Assembly (NCBI GenBank): GCA_945952345.1
Contig: CAMFIS010000006.1
Coordinates: 1 to 48,531 of the forward strand
Direction: 5' to 3'
Source of the DNA: an uncultured Fimbriimonas sp.
Lineage (GTDB): Bacteria > Armatimonadota > Fimbriimonadia > Fimbriimonadales > Fimbriimonadaceae
DNA: 48,531 nt
This document shows, in pieces, positions 7,791-15,648 of the stretch. Below the pieces are notes generated by a model. That model was not told where the DNA came from. It saw nothing but the letters and a program-made list of their open reading frames with translations, and ran no database searches. Position numbers and translations under genes: made by a program. Numbering within the stretch: the stretch's first letter is position 1; every line of letters begins with the position of its first letter.

Positions 7791-8669
7791 TTGGTATTTC
7801 TCGCCGCAAGTCTAATTGCGATTCAACAACGCCCGACAACCCCTGAAACGCTGACCTCCGCCCCCAAAACTTCTGCGGCCCGCCTCACGAATCGCAAAGC
7901 AAACCTGATGGGAAAGGTTTTCGTTGTGATGTACCACCACATCCGCGAAGGCTCCAATGCGATGTTTCGCTCACCTTCCGCGTTCCGGAAGGATCTCGAG
8001 AATCTTTACAAGATGGGCTTCCGGCCCGTCACCATCACCGAGTACGTCAACAACAAGATGGACATTCCACCCGGGGCCTCTCCGGTGGTCATGACCTTCG
8101 ACGATGCTCACCCCAACCAGTTCTATTTCCTCAAAGACGGCACCATCGACCCTAAGTGCGCGGTCGGCATTTGGCTGGATTTCGCCAAGACGCATCCTGA
8201 CTTTCCGGTCAAAGGCACTTTTTATACCTTGCCCGTAATGTGGGGGCAGCATAAGCTCATCCCAAAGAAGATCGAGATGCTAAGAAGCTGGGGTTCCGAA
8301 ATTGGCAACCATACCTGGAACCACAAGTTTCTGAGTAAGTTGAGCGACGACCAGGTGAAGATGGAGATCGCCAAGCAAAACGACAATTTGGTTTCATACG
8401 GTATTCCGCCCAACATGCCGTTCTGCCCTCCGTACGGGGAGTACCCGAAGAATAAAGCTTTGGTGAAATCGTTTGTGTACAAAGGCAAGACGTACCGCCA
8501 CTCTTCGGCCTGCATGGCATGGGATTCACCCGCTGCCTCGCCCAACGACACCAAGCATTTCAGCAAATACAAGTTCGAACGTCTGCATGGCAATGGCCGT
8601 CCGATGGGCATCGACTATTGGCTCGACAAAGTGAAAAAGGGCGTCGTACAAGTCTATGTGGCGCCTTAA
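7791..8669 (+). CDS. Secreted polysaccharide deacetylase (CE4 / NodB fold)
   Basis: This predicted metal-dependent deacetylase would act on peptidoglycan, chitin-like or exopolysaccharide N-acetyl groups outside the cytoplasm. Of its 292 residues, the N-terminal MVFLAASLIAIQ is a short signal segment. CE4 motif 1 is TFDDAH (D-D metal/base pair), the motif 2 region is GNHTWNH with both metal His, and motif 3 is PPYGEYP. The block MYHHI near residue 45 is typical of the YadE/PgaB-like branch. Start: TTG at 7791, with GGAGG at 7774-7778 (12 bases away, rather long). The first ATG in frame (MGKVFVVMYHH) would drop the signal peptide. The next gene follows after 9 bases. Confidence 0.85.
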   Translation: MVFLAASLIAIQQRPTTPETLTSAPKTSAARLTNRKANLMGKVFVVMYHHIREGSNAMFRSPSAFRKDLENLYKMGFRPVTITEYVNNKMDIPPGASPVVMTFDDAHPNQFYFLKDGTIDPKCAVGIWLDFAKTHPDFPVKGTFYTLPVMWGQHKLIPKKIEMLRSWGSEIGNHTWNHKFLSKLSDDQVKMEIAKQNDNLVSYGIPPNMPFCPPYGEYPKNKALVKSFVYKGKTYRHSSACMAWDSPAASPNDTKHFSKYKFERLHGNGRPMGIDYWLDKVKKGVVQVYVAP

Positions 8670-8678
8670 CCAACCCCT

Positions 8679-9995
8679 ATGAGCGGAGAGCCTCCTTCGG
8701 CCGGTACCGGCGCCAATATTCTCGTTTCGATTCTCTTGCTCGTCGGCAGCGCGTTTTTTGTCGGCAGTGAGTATTCGCTCGTTTCGCTTCGTCGTGCCCG
8801 GGTCGAAGCCCTCGCGAAGAAGGGCAGCAAGAGCGCGAAAGAAGTCCTGAAAGTCTCGGATAACATCTCGCCGTTCATTGCGGGAACGCAGATCGGAATC
8901 ACGATGATCGGCGTGGCGATGGGGTCATTTACCGAGCCTTTCGTTACCAACATCCTCACCAAGCAGTTTGGAATGTTGGATCGAACGGTAACGCAAGTCA
9001 TCTCGTTCGCCCTCGTTCTGTTCTTCCTGGTCGTGCTGGGCGAGCTGATTCCGAAGTACCTCGCGCTCAAGCATCCCGAGCGGTTCATCTTCATCACCTA
9101 TCGGCCCCTCAAGGTCTTTGTCAAACTCTTCTCCGCCATCATCTGGTGCGCCCAGGGCCTCTCACAAATACTTCTCAAACCTTTTAAGGTCGATATTCAC
9201 GAGACAGGTAAAGAAACCATCGCCAAGGAAGAGCTTGTTATGATGGTCCAGGCGACAGGGTCGGAGGGAGTGCTGGAGAAGGCGCACGCCGACCTGGTTT
9301 CCCGAGCGTTGCGGATGGACGCGTTAGTAGCCCGCGATATCATGGTCCACCGACTCGATATCAAGTGGCTCGATATCGACTTGTCCATGCAGGAAGTCCT
9401 GACTCGAATGGCGCAAATTCGATACTCGCGCGTGCCGGTTTGCCGGGGAGATGTCGACGACGTGGTCGGGATTGTGTACACCGTCGACCTTTTGCGCGCC
9501 TATGCCCAGTCGGAGTTTGACCTCGAAAAGTTAGCCCGACCGTTCGTGGCAATCCCGGAGAACTTGCCGATGGAGCGGATCGTGCAGACGATGCGCGAGA
9601 ACAACACCCAGATTGTGATCGTGCTGGACGAGTACGGCGGAACCAGTGGCTTGATCTCCCTTGAGGATGTGGTCGAGGAAGTCTTCGGCGAGCTTCAAGA
9701 CAGTCCAGAGTTCGAGCGGCAACCGATCGAAGTTCTTCCGAACGGACGAGTTTCCGCCCGGGCCGAAGTCCGGTACGACGAGTTGGTGAATCGTCTCGGA
9801 TTAGGACTGGACATTACCGATAAGACCGATTCCCTTGCGAACATGATCGTGGAAAAACTTGAGCGAATTCCTCGTCCGGGCGACATGGTGGAAACCGATC
9901 TTGGGACGCTGCGAGTGGAGAACATGGCCCGTCGACGCATCACGCGGGTTGGCGTGGTGATCAAGCCTCAGTTGCTGGCCGAACGCGAGTCCTAG
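8679..9995 (+). CDS. CNNM/CorC-type membrane protein (DUF21-CBS-CorC_HlyC)
   Basis: A 438-residue integral membrane protein of the family annotated hemolysin C/CorC, linked to Mg2+/Co2+ efflux in studied members. Order of domains seen: DUF21 membrane part with hydrophobic segments near residues 13-37, 62-88 and 104-127, the latter ending in the family motif LGELIPKYLAL; paired CBS domains (about 200-330, VHRLDIKWLDIDL ... VVLDEYGGTSGLISLEDVVEEVFG); and a C-terminal CorC_HlyC domain (about 345-430, ARAEVRYDELVNRLG). CBS domains normally bind adenine nucleotides. The gene starts 9 bases after the deacetylase stop, so co-transcription is likely. No strong Shine-Dalgarno sequence. Confidence 0.93.
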   Translation: MSGEPPSAGTGANILVSILLLVGSAFFVGSEYSLVSLRRARVEALAKKGSKSAKEVLKVSDNISPFIAGTQIGITMIGVAMGSFTEPFVTNILTKQFGMLDRTVTQVISFALVLFFLVVLGELIPKYLALKHPERFIFITYRPLKVFVKLFSAIIWCAQGLSQILLKPFKVDIHETGKETIAKEELVMMVQATGSEGVLEKAHADLVSRALRMDALVARDIMVHRLDIKWLDIDLSMQEVLTRMAQIRYSRVPVCRGDVDDVVGIVYTVDLLRAYAQSEFDLEKLARPFVAIPENLPMERIVQTMRENNTQIVIVLDEYGGTSGLISLEDVVEEVFGELQDSPEFERQPIEVLPNGRVSARAEVRYDELVNRLGLGLDITDKTDSLANMIVEKLERIPRPGDMVETDLGTLRVENMARRRITRVGVVIKPQLLAERES

Positions 9996-10010
9996 GTACA
10001 CCTGACCCAT

Positions 10011-10048
10011 TTGCAACGAAAGTGCGAAAAATTTCGCACTTATTGCAA
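10011..10048. repeat. Perfect 10-bp palindrome flanked by TTGCAA boxes
   Basis: AAGTGCGAAA (10020-10029), AA, TTTCGCACTT (10032-10041) is a perfect dyad. TTGCAA occurs on both sides (10011-10016 and 10043-10048). It lies 66 bases before the blaI-like start. It could be the 3' hairpin of the CorC gene (no T-run) or part of the promoter region. Confidence 0.6.
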
Positions 10049-10066
10049 CCATTCCATGATCAAGTG

Positions 10067-10082
10067 TGTTAATCTTTTAACA
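10067..10082. promoter_or_regulatory. Candidate BlaI-type operator
   Basis: TGTTAA-TCTT-TTAACA is a perfect 6-bp dyad about 25 bases before the repressor's start codon. BlaI/MecI/CopY dimers bind short dyads (TACA/TGTA-like in studied cases) in their own promoter. The match in architecture is good; the core differs. Confidence 0.4.
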
Positions 10083-10106
10083 TGTCAGTTTCGTCGAGGT
10101 GCATCG

Positions 10107-10499
10107 ATGCCTAAAATGCATGGCCGAGGGCTGAGCCGCAGGGAGCGAGAGATTCTCGATATTCTCCATCGGCTCGGCAAAGCAAGTGTGCAGGACGTGA
10201 GCGATGCGATGGAGAACCCGCCGTCGTACTCCTCGGTGCGCACCATCCTGGGAATCCTCGTCGAGAAAGGCATTGCCAACCACGAGGAGGATGGCAAGCG
10301 ATACCTGTACAGCGCAGCCGAGTCGTCGCAAGACGCCGCAAAAAGCGCCGTGAATAAGCTCGTCGATACATTCTTTGGGGGACGATTGGAAGGCGTTGTG
10401 CGTACTTTCTTGTCAGACAAAGAGTCGCAAATGTCCGATGAGGAATTGGACGAATTGGTTCGGCTGATTAATCAGTCGAAACGGGGTAAGGGGAAATGA
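10107..10499 (+). CDS. BlaI/MecI/CopY-family transcriptional repressor
   Basis: This 130-residue winged-helix repressor carries the family landmarks LSRREREILDILHRLGKASVQDV, SYSSVRTILGILVEKG (recognition helix) and RYLYSA, followed by a helical dimerisation tail. BlaI-type repressors bind as dimers and are inactivated when their partner M56 protease is activated by an envelope signal. Start at ATG 10107, with GAGG spaced 7-8 bases away; an upstream in-frame TTG at 10011 would add a non-family segment. The stop overlaps the next ATG (ATGA at 10496-10499), coupling repressor and protease. The dyad at 10067-10082 suggests autoregulation. Confidence 0.93.
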   Translation: MPKMHGRGLSRREREILDILHRLGKASVQDVSDAMENPPSYSSVRTILGILVEKGIANHEEDGKRYLYSAAESSQDAAKSAVNKLVDTFFGGRLEGVVRTFLSDKESQMSDEELDELVRLINQSKRGKGK

Positions 10500-12112
10500 A
10501 GTCGGTATTGATCGAATTCGGTCTGCGGTCGGTGGTGATCGCGGCAGTCTGCTTGTTAGTTCGCTTCGCGCTCATTAAGGCTTCGGCCCACTCTCGGGCT
10601 CGGGTCCTCTCGATCGGACTGGCTGGGCTTTTTGCGCTACCCATCGTCATGGTTCTCATTCCTCGAGTGCCCGTGGTCGTTGCTCGCTACCAAGAGGTCG
10701 CCATGGCTTCGGCAGGAAATGCCCAGCCGGCTCCCGCATCCACGCCACTTCCCTATGCCTCGCTCGTCCTGGCCGTTGCAGTTCTCCTCTTCGTTCGGCA
10801 AGCCCTAATTCTCATCCGGTTTAATCTGATGCAACGTGCCATGCAGCCGGCTCCCGAAGAGATTTCAAATCGGGTGCGTGGTCTCTCAAGGCTGGTGCGC
10901 TCGATCCTCTTTAGCCCCACCGGCGAGCCTCCGATGACATGGGGAGTGGTGCGACCCAAGATTGCTCTGCCCTCCGACTCGGAAACATGGGCCGACTCGA
11001 AGTTCCGCTCTGTTGTTCTCCATGAGGATGCCCACATCCGCCGCCGAGACTGGGCGATCTCGATTGGTTACCGGTTTGCCACGGCTATCTTCTGGTTCAA
11101 TCCGTTGGTTTGGGCTATGCGCACCCTCTATGAAGTGGACAGCGAGCGAGCTGCGGACGACGCGGTACTCGCCACCGGAATCGATCCTTCGGAGTATGCC
11201 GAGCGTTTGGTCGAAGTTGCCTATCAACTACGGGGATCCAAACACGCAATCCCAGCCGTAACTATGGCGCGAACGGCCCGCTTGAAGGGACGACTGAAGT
11301 CGATCCTCAACTCATCTTCGGCTCGCAACCCACTTCGAGGTTGGACCAACTTGTCAGTGCTCGGCGTCCTCGCCCTGGCGGGCATTGGGGCAAGTGTGGT
11401 CGGACCGGTGGTTGAGCGAATTCCCGCCGAAATCAAGCGGGACTTCATTGCCCGGGGCGCTGATCTCGACTTCAATGTCGATGCCACCCCCGACGTCTCC
11501 CTTACGGTCGATGCTCCGTCGGTTCCCGTGAACAGCTCAACAACGACAATTCCGAAAGGGCACCCCGCTGTGGTCTTGACCAGCAATCCCCCCGTCGACC
11601 GCGAGAGGATGACGGCAGAAGACCAGCGACAACTAGCCAAAATTCACCAGATCGGCGACAAGTTCGGCGAACTTGGAGACAAGATCGGCCAGTTGGGGGC
11701 GGAGTACGGACAACTCCAGGCAAAGCGTGAGCAGGCGAAAGCGGAGTCTAACGCCTCGGGCGAATTCACGATGGACGACACAGATTTCGATAACGACGGC
11801 TCGTTTAAGAAGTCGATGGATGAAGCCCAACGCGAAGTCGACAAGAGCCTCAAAGAGGCTCAGCGCGACATTGAAAAGGCCTTCGGTTCGAATCCGCATT
11901 CCAAAGCGGCCAAAGCCACGATGAGCCTCGCGAAGGATATTTCAAGTGCGGCGCTCAAGTTTGCCGCCCAGTTTGGCAAGATCAAAGTTCCGAACATGAA
12001 GGTGGACGGCAAGAAGATCGAAGTCCAGACCAAAGCCAAGAGTAAGAAGTCGTGTGATCCAGACAAGGTCTCGATCACGGTAGGAGGCGATCCTGACGAC
12101 GATGACAAGTAA
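10496..12112 (+). CDS. BlaR1/MecR1-type M56 membrane protease with coiled-coil tail
   Basis: This 538-residue sensor-protease is the expected partner of the upstream repressor. Seen: membrane segments near 5-28, 36-60, 83-108 and 286-306; the gluzincin motif HEDAH (H176, E177, H180) on the cytoplasmic loop; and a downstream ligand candidate E218 in SERAADDAV. In BlaR1 an external penicillin-binding domain follows the last membrane segment. Here that domain is absent. In its place are three 7-residue repeats (GDKFGEL GDKIGQL GAEYGQL, about 388-408) and an amphipathic helix rich in Glu, Lys and Gln (EAQREVDKSLKEAQ), then an acidic tail. The ligand is therefore probably not a beta-lactam. The helix resembles the C-terminal helix of the next gene's product. 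Confidence 0.9.
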   Translation: MKSVLIEFGLRSVVIAAVCLLVRFALIKASAHSRARVLSIGLAGLFALPIVMVLIPRVPVVVARYQEVAMASAGNAQPAPASTPLPYASLVLAVAVLLFVRQALILIRFNLMQRAMQPAPEEISNRVRGLSRLVRSILFSPTGEPPMTWGVVRPKIALPSDSETWADSKFRSVVLHEDAHIRRRDWAISIGYRFATAIFWFNPLVWAMRTLYEVDSERAADDAVLATGIDPSEYAERLVEVAYQLRGSKHAIPAVTMARTARLKGRLKSILNSSSARNPLRGWTNLSVLGVLALAGIGASVVGPVVERIPAEIKRDFIARGADLDFNVDATPDVSLTVDAPSVPVNSSTTTIPKGHPAVVLTSNPPVDRERMTAEDQRQLAKIHQIGDKFGELGDKIGQLGAEYGQLQAKREQAKAESNASGEFTMDDTDFDNDGSFKKSMDEAQREVDKSLKEAQRDIEKAFGSNPHSKAAKATMSLAKDISSAALKFAAQFGKIKVPNMKVDGKKIEVQTKAKSKKSCDPDKVSITVGGDPDDDDK

Positions 12113-12226
12113 CCGACCGTAGGTTCAAATTCTCGTCCACTTAAGCTCCCGGGAACCACCCGCCAGCTACCGCTTTGCCTGAAATTTGCCCCGACGGCAG
12201 GGGCGCAAACCATAAGGAAAACTCTC

Positions 12227-13432
12227 ATGATAAACAAAACAACGATCGTTCTTGGCCTGGCCCTGCTCAGCATCGCCGGCTTTACCTTGGCACGTCCGGG
12301 CCACGGACCAGAACCAATGGACAAACAGGTCCTCATCCAGAAGAATTCTGCAGATGGTCCTTCGAAATCCTGGTCGGCGACGATGCCAGCGTCCGCCGCA
12401 AAGCATGTTCGAATCGAATTGCAAATCGGCGATGTGCAGGTCTCGACGGGTAACAGTTCCGACGTAAAAGCTGACTTCACCAAGAAGATCGGCAAAGATA
12501 GCGGCGCTGACGACAAGGCGTGGCTAAACGGCGATTGGATCGAAGCCCGCCGCGAAGGAGACACCATTGTCATCTCGGAGAACGAGTCGAAGAAGCCGAA
12601 GTTCGATAAGAACAGTAAGGGACATCACCTCGATCTCACCGCCAAGATTTCCGTTCCTCGCGGGATCGACCTCGAAACCAAGGTGATGGCTGGCTCGCTG
12701 GATGTGAAGGGCGACTATGGCCAGCTGCAAGGAAAGGTCGATGCTGGCGAGGTGCACGCGTCGGAAGTCTCGGTCGATCAGTCGGTCAAGCTGAAGGTTG
12801 GTGCAGGCGAGATTCACGCAAACTTCACTCGGTCGCCGCGTGAAGCATCCGAACTCGAAGTAGGGGTTGGAGAGATCGGTCTGGACCTCAAAGGCGACGC
12901 GACTCTGAACGTCGAGGTTGGCATTGGCAATGTCGAAGGTGGACCGAAGTCCAAAGGTGATGACGACGAGGGGCTCGGCAACAAGCAGAAAGTCACACTT
13001 GGTAACGGCGGCACCACCATCCACGTCAAGGTTGGCGCCGGCAACGTCTCGATCGGTCAGGGCAAGTCAGCCAAGTCGACCAAGAAACATGGCGACCTGA
13101 GCTTCAACTTCGACGGCAACGGGATTGGCGATCATGACATTGATTTCGACTTCGACAAGGACCTTGGGAAGGATATTCAGCGAGAAATCGAGGAGTCGAT
13201 GAAGCAGGTTGACGTCGAGGTCAAGCGCGCTTTGGAGCAAGCTCAGAAGGAAATCGAGCGAGCCAAGAAAGAATCGGGACACGAGATCGACGACAAGGAC
13301 CTCTCGCCGGAGGCACGAGCGATCGCCCAAGATGCGATGAAGGTCGCGCAAAGGGCCATGGAACTTGCCCAGAAAGAACTCCAAAAGGCGCTGAAGAAGG
13401 GCTGGAAAGAGCACAAGAATGAATCGTTCTAA
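12227..13432 (+). CDS. Secreted DUF4097-like (adhesin-type) protein with helical tail
   Basis: A 401-residue exported protein: signal peptide MINKTTIVLGLALLSIAGFTLA (1-22), then a beta-rich region (about 45-285) with the repeating strand pattern of DUF4097/DUF2807 putative adhesins (LETKVMAGSLDVKGDYGQLQ, VDAGEVHASEVS, VGVGEIGLDL). The last 100 residues are highly charged and helical (QREIEESMKQVDVEVKRALE, AQKEIERAKKESG). This tail resembles the coiled-coil tail of the M56 protease just upstream. Start ATG 12227 has a good AAGGA ribosome-binding site. A GC-rich hairpin (TTTGCCCC ... GGGGCGCAAA, about 12185-12212) precedes it. The stop lies inside the next gene. It is probably the periplasmic or surface partner of the BlaI/M56 system. 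Confidence 0.75.
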   Translation: MINKTTIVLGLALLSIAGFTLARPGHGPEPMDKQVLIQKNSADGPSKSWSATMPASAAKHVRIELQIGDVQVSTGNSSDVKADFTKKIGKDSGADDKAWLNGDWIEARREGDTIVISENESKKPKFDKNSKGHHLDLTAKISVPRGIDLETKVMAGSLDVKGDYGQLQGKVDAGEVHASEVSVDQSVKLKVGAGEIHANFTRSPREASELEVGVGEIGLDLKGDATLNVEVGIGNVEGGPKSKGDDDEGLGNKQKVTLGNGGTTIHVKVGAGNVSIGQGKSAKSTKKHGDLSFNFDGNGIGDHDIDFDFDKDLGKDIQREIEESMKQVDVEVKRALEQAQKEIERAKKESGHEIDDKDLSPEARAIAQDAMKVAQRAMELAQKELQKALKKGWKEHKNESF

Positions 13433-15437
13433 GCTCTTTTGTTTCCTTGTCGGGGCGGTTGTGATGGCGACCGCCTTCGGGCAAGCCTCGCTTTCGACTC
13501 GTATCGAGAATCCAGTTCCCCCCACCGGGAACTGGAACCGGGAGAGACACCACATACCGGCTGCCGACGTGGCCCCGAAAATCGACGGCGTGCTCGATGA
13601 GCCCTGTTGGAAATCGGCGTTCCACAGCTCAGGCTTCTATCGCTTTATTGGCAAGGAAGCGGTTCAAGAACAAACGGAGGTTTGGGTCTGCGCCGACAAG
13701 CATCGGCTCTACGTGGCTTTCCACTGTCTGGAGTCGCATCCCGAGTCTATCGTGGCGAAGGAAACCCAGCGCAACGGAACGCTTGAACACGACGACCGAA
13801 TCGGCGTGATCTTGGATACTCAAAATACGCATCGGGGGGCAAGTGTCTTTTGGGTCAGCGCCTGCGGAACCCAGAACCAGGAGTTGGAAGGCGGTTCGGC
13901 CGAGAACCAGGCTTGGCAGGGTGATTGGTCGGCGGCGACCAAACGAGTCGACGACGGATGGATTGTCGAGATGGCGATTCCTTTTCGAATGCTGAGGTAC
14001 CCAAAGAATGTCCACCGATTCGGTCTTCTCTTCGCTCGCAAGAAGGCTTCGGAAACTAATTTCACAACATGGCCCTATGCGCCACCTCAGGCGGACAACG
14101 GCCGGATCGCTGAGTATATGGACGAAATCGAGGGTATCAATCCTCCCAACTTTGCTCCCAGGCCGACGATCCTTCCTTACGCGCTCGGCACGGCTGGCGA
14201 TGGCAACTCGCTCCGCTTCGGGTTGGATATCAAGGCGCCGATCACGACGACGATGACCGGAGTCGCGACGATCAAGCCTGACTTTCAAACCGTTGAAGGG
14301 GCAGTGCAAGACCTTAGCTTCTCGTACACCGAGAAGTTCGTCCAAGATCGACGTCCGTTTTTCGCCGAAGGTGGGCAATTCATCGACGACCCTTACCTGT
14401 TCTATTCACAGAAGATCAGCGATGTGGACTACGGCTTGAAGCTGACGGGCAAACAGGGCCCGACCACCATCGGAGTTCTGGCCACGGCCGCCAATGTTGG
14501 CTCGCGACAGCAAGCGCAAATCGCAAACGTCGACCAGGAGCTTGGCAAGTACTCGAGCATCGGAGGGACTTTGCTTGAGAATCGGCAGGTTGGCTCCTTC
14601 GGGCAGATGACGCAGATGCGAGGCTCATACGGATGGGTGAAAGGGGTTTACAAAACGACATTCTCGGGGAATGCCACTCGAGTGTGGCTGGACAATAATC
14701 GTAGTGGCGACAGCTACTATGCCCAGGTTCGGATGCAGGGCGGAGCGGGCCATGTGAATGGCATGGCGTACCTTAACAAAGTCGATCCTAACTGCACGAA
14801 TCCTCTCGGGATTCAAGGCGACACAGACACCAAGGGCGGAGGACTGTACCTTTGGACTTTTCAAAACTATCCAAAGGGTTTCTTGGAGTCGTACTCGTAC
14901 AACTTCTCAGCCGAAACATTCTCTCACCTGAACGATCATCTCTTCCACCGCGGGGCGTCCCTCGGGGCAGAGTATGATTTTCGCAACGGCTCCTCGCTAA
15001 ATTGGGGATGGCAACAAGGAAGTCGAGACGCTTTCCAGGATCGCACCTACAGTCTGGGGCTGGGCTGGAACGCCAAGTCTCTACTCAGCAAAGGAATGAT
15101 CTCGGTCGACGAGGGTCGACGTGAGAACAAGCACTACCGTTTTACGGCGATTGGGCAGGGCCTTCCGGTCAACAAAGTGTTCTCGCTGAACCTAATCGCG
15201 GGGCAGCAATTGCTGGGGACGGAGATTGAGAACCAGGCCATCTTGAGCGGAACGTACCGCATCGATCCGATGCAGTCATTCGGCGGACGCCTCGTTGCGC
15301 AGGGCGGGAATACGAACCTGTACCTTTCGTACGGAAAACGGACTCGCAAAGGAAACGATCTGTTCATCCTCATCGGCGATCCAAACAGTGAAACCTTCCG
15401 ACACGCGATCTCGCTAAAGATGGTGTGGAGCCTTTAG
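13419..15437 (+). CDS. DUF5916 outer-membrane protein with CBM9-like N-terminal domain
   Basis: A 672-residue exported protein: signal peptide MNRSKLFCFLVGAVVMATAFG, then a carbohydrate-binding-module-9/DOMON-like domain (about 45-235: IDGVLDEPCWKSA, VWVCADKHRLYVAFHC, DRIGVILDTQNT, WIVEMAIPFRMLRY, FGLLFARKK). A long beta-strand-rich part follows (DUF5916, about 250-672) that ends in an amphipathic strand with aromatic residues (HAISLKMVWSL), as in outer-membrane barrels. The start overlaps the preceding gene by 14 bases, so it belongs to the same operon as the BlaI/M56 pair. DUF5916 members are thought to sit in the outer membrane; the ligand is unknown. A block of GCTCTGT tandem repeats follows. 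Confidence 0.85.
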   Translation: MNRSKLFCFLVGAVVMATAFGQASLSTRIENPVPPTGNWNRERHHIPAADVAPKIDGVLDEPCWKSAFHSSGFYRFIGKEAVQEQTEVWVCADKHRLYVAFHCLESHPESIVAKETQRNGTLEHDDRIGVILDTQNTHRGASVFWVSACGTQNQELEGGSAENQAWQGDWSAATKRVDDGWIVEMAIPFRMLRYPKNVHRFGLLFARKKASETNFTTWPYAPPQADNGRIAEYMDEIEGINPPNFAPRPTILPYALGTAGDGNSLRFGLDIKAPITTTMTGVATIKPDFQTVEGAVQDLSFSYTEKFVQDRRPFFAEGGQFIDDPYLFYSQKISDVDYGLKLTGKQGPTTIGVLATAANVGSRQQAQIANVDQELGKYSSIGGTLLENRQVGSFGQMTQMRGSYGWVKGVYKTTFSGNATRVWLDNNRSGDSYYAQVRMQGGAGHVNGMAYLNKVDPNCTNPLGIQGDTDTKGGGLYLWTFQNYPKGFLESYSYNFSAETFSHLNDHLFHRGASLGAEYDFRNGSSLNWGWQQGSRDAFQDRTYSLGLGWNAKSLLSKGMISVDEGRRENKHYRFTAIGQGLPVNKVFSLNLIAGQQLLGTEIENQAILSGTYRIDPMQSFGGRLVAQGGNTNLYLSYGKRTRKGNDLFILIGDPNSETFRHAISLKMVWSL

Positions 15438-15480
15438 AGTAAGCAGAGCTCAGGACTCAGAGCTCAGCCAAGGGTCCTGC

Positions 15481-15522
15481 GCTCTGTGCTCTGTGCTCTG
15501 TGCTCTGTGCTCTGTGCTCTGA
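15481..15522 (+). repeat. 7-bp tandem repeat (GCTCTGT x5 plus GCTCTGA)
   Basis: Five exact GCTCTGT units are followed by GCTCTGA. The 40 bases before them contain the reverse complement (CAGAGCTC at two places), so the transcript of the preceding operon could fold into a long slippery hairpin here. It lies 43 bases after the DUF5916 stop codon. Confidence 0.85.
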
Positions 15523-15648
15523 TATACTATTCTTCGCGCCTAGGTCGCCACCGGATCTGCGGGAAGGGTTAAACCCACCTATCATACGAACCTACATAAA
15601 AGCCTTTGTGCTCCTGTTCGCAGATCGCAGGACATGCATAGAGGACAT

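Noticed and set aside
10011-10106. Longer start (TTG 10011) for the BlaI-type repressor
   Set aside because: It would translate through the palindromes and add a segment unlike the family; ATG 10107 has a good ribosome-binding site.
15481-15522. CRISPR array
   Set aside because: The units are 7 bases long and contiguous, without spacers; no cas genes in the window.
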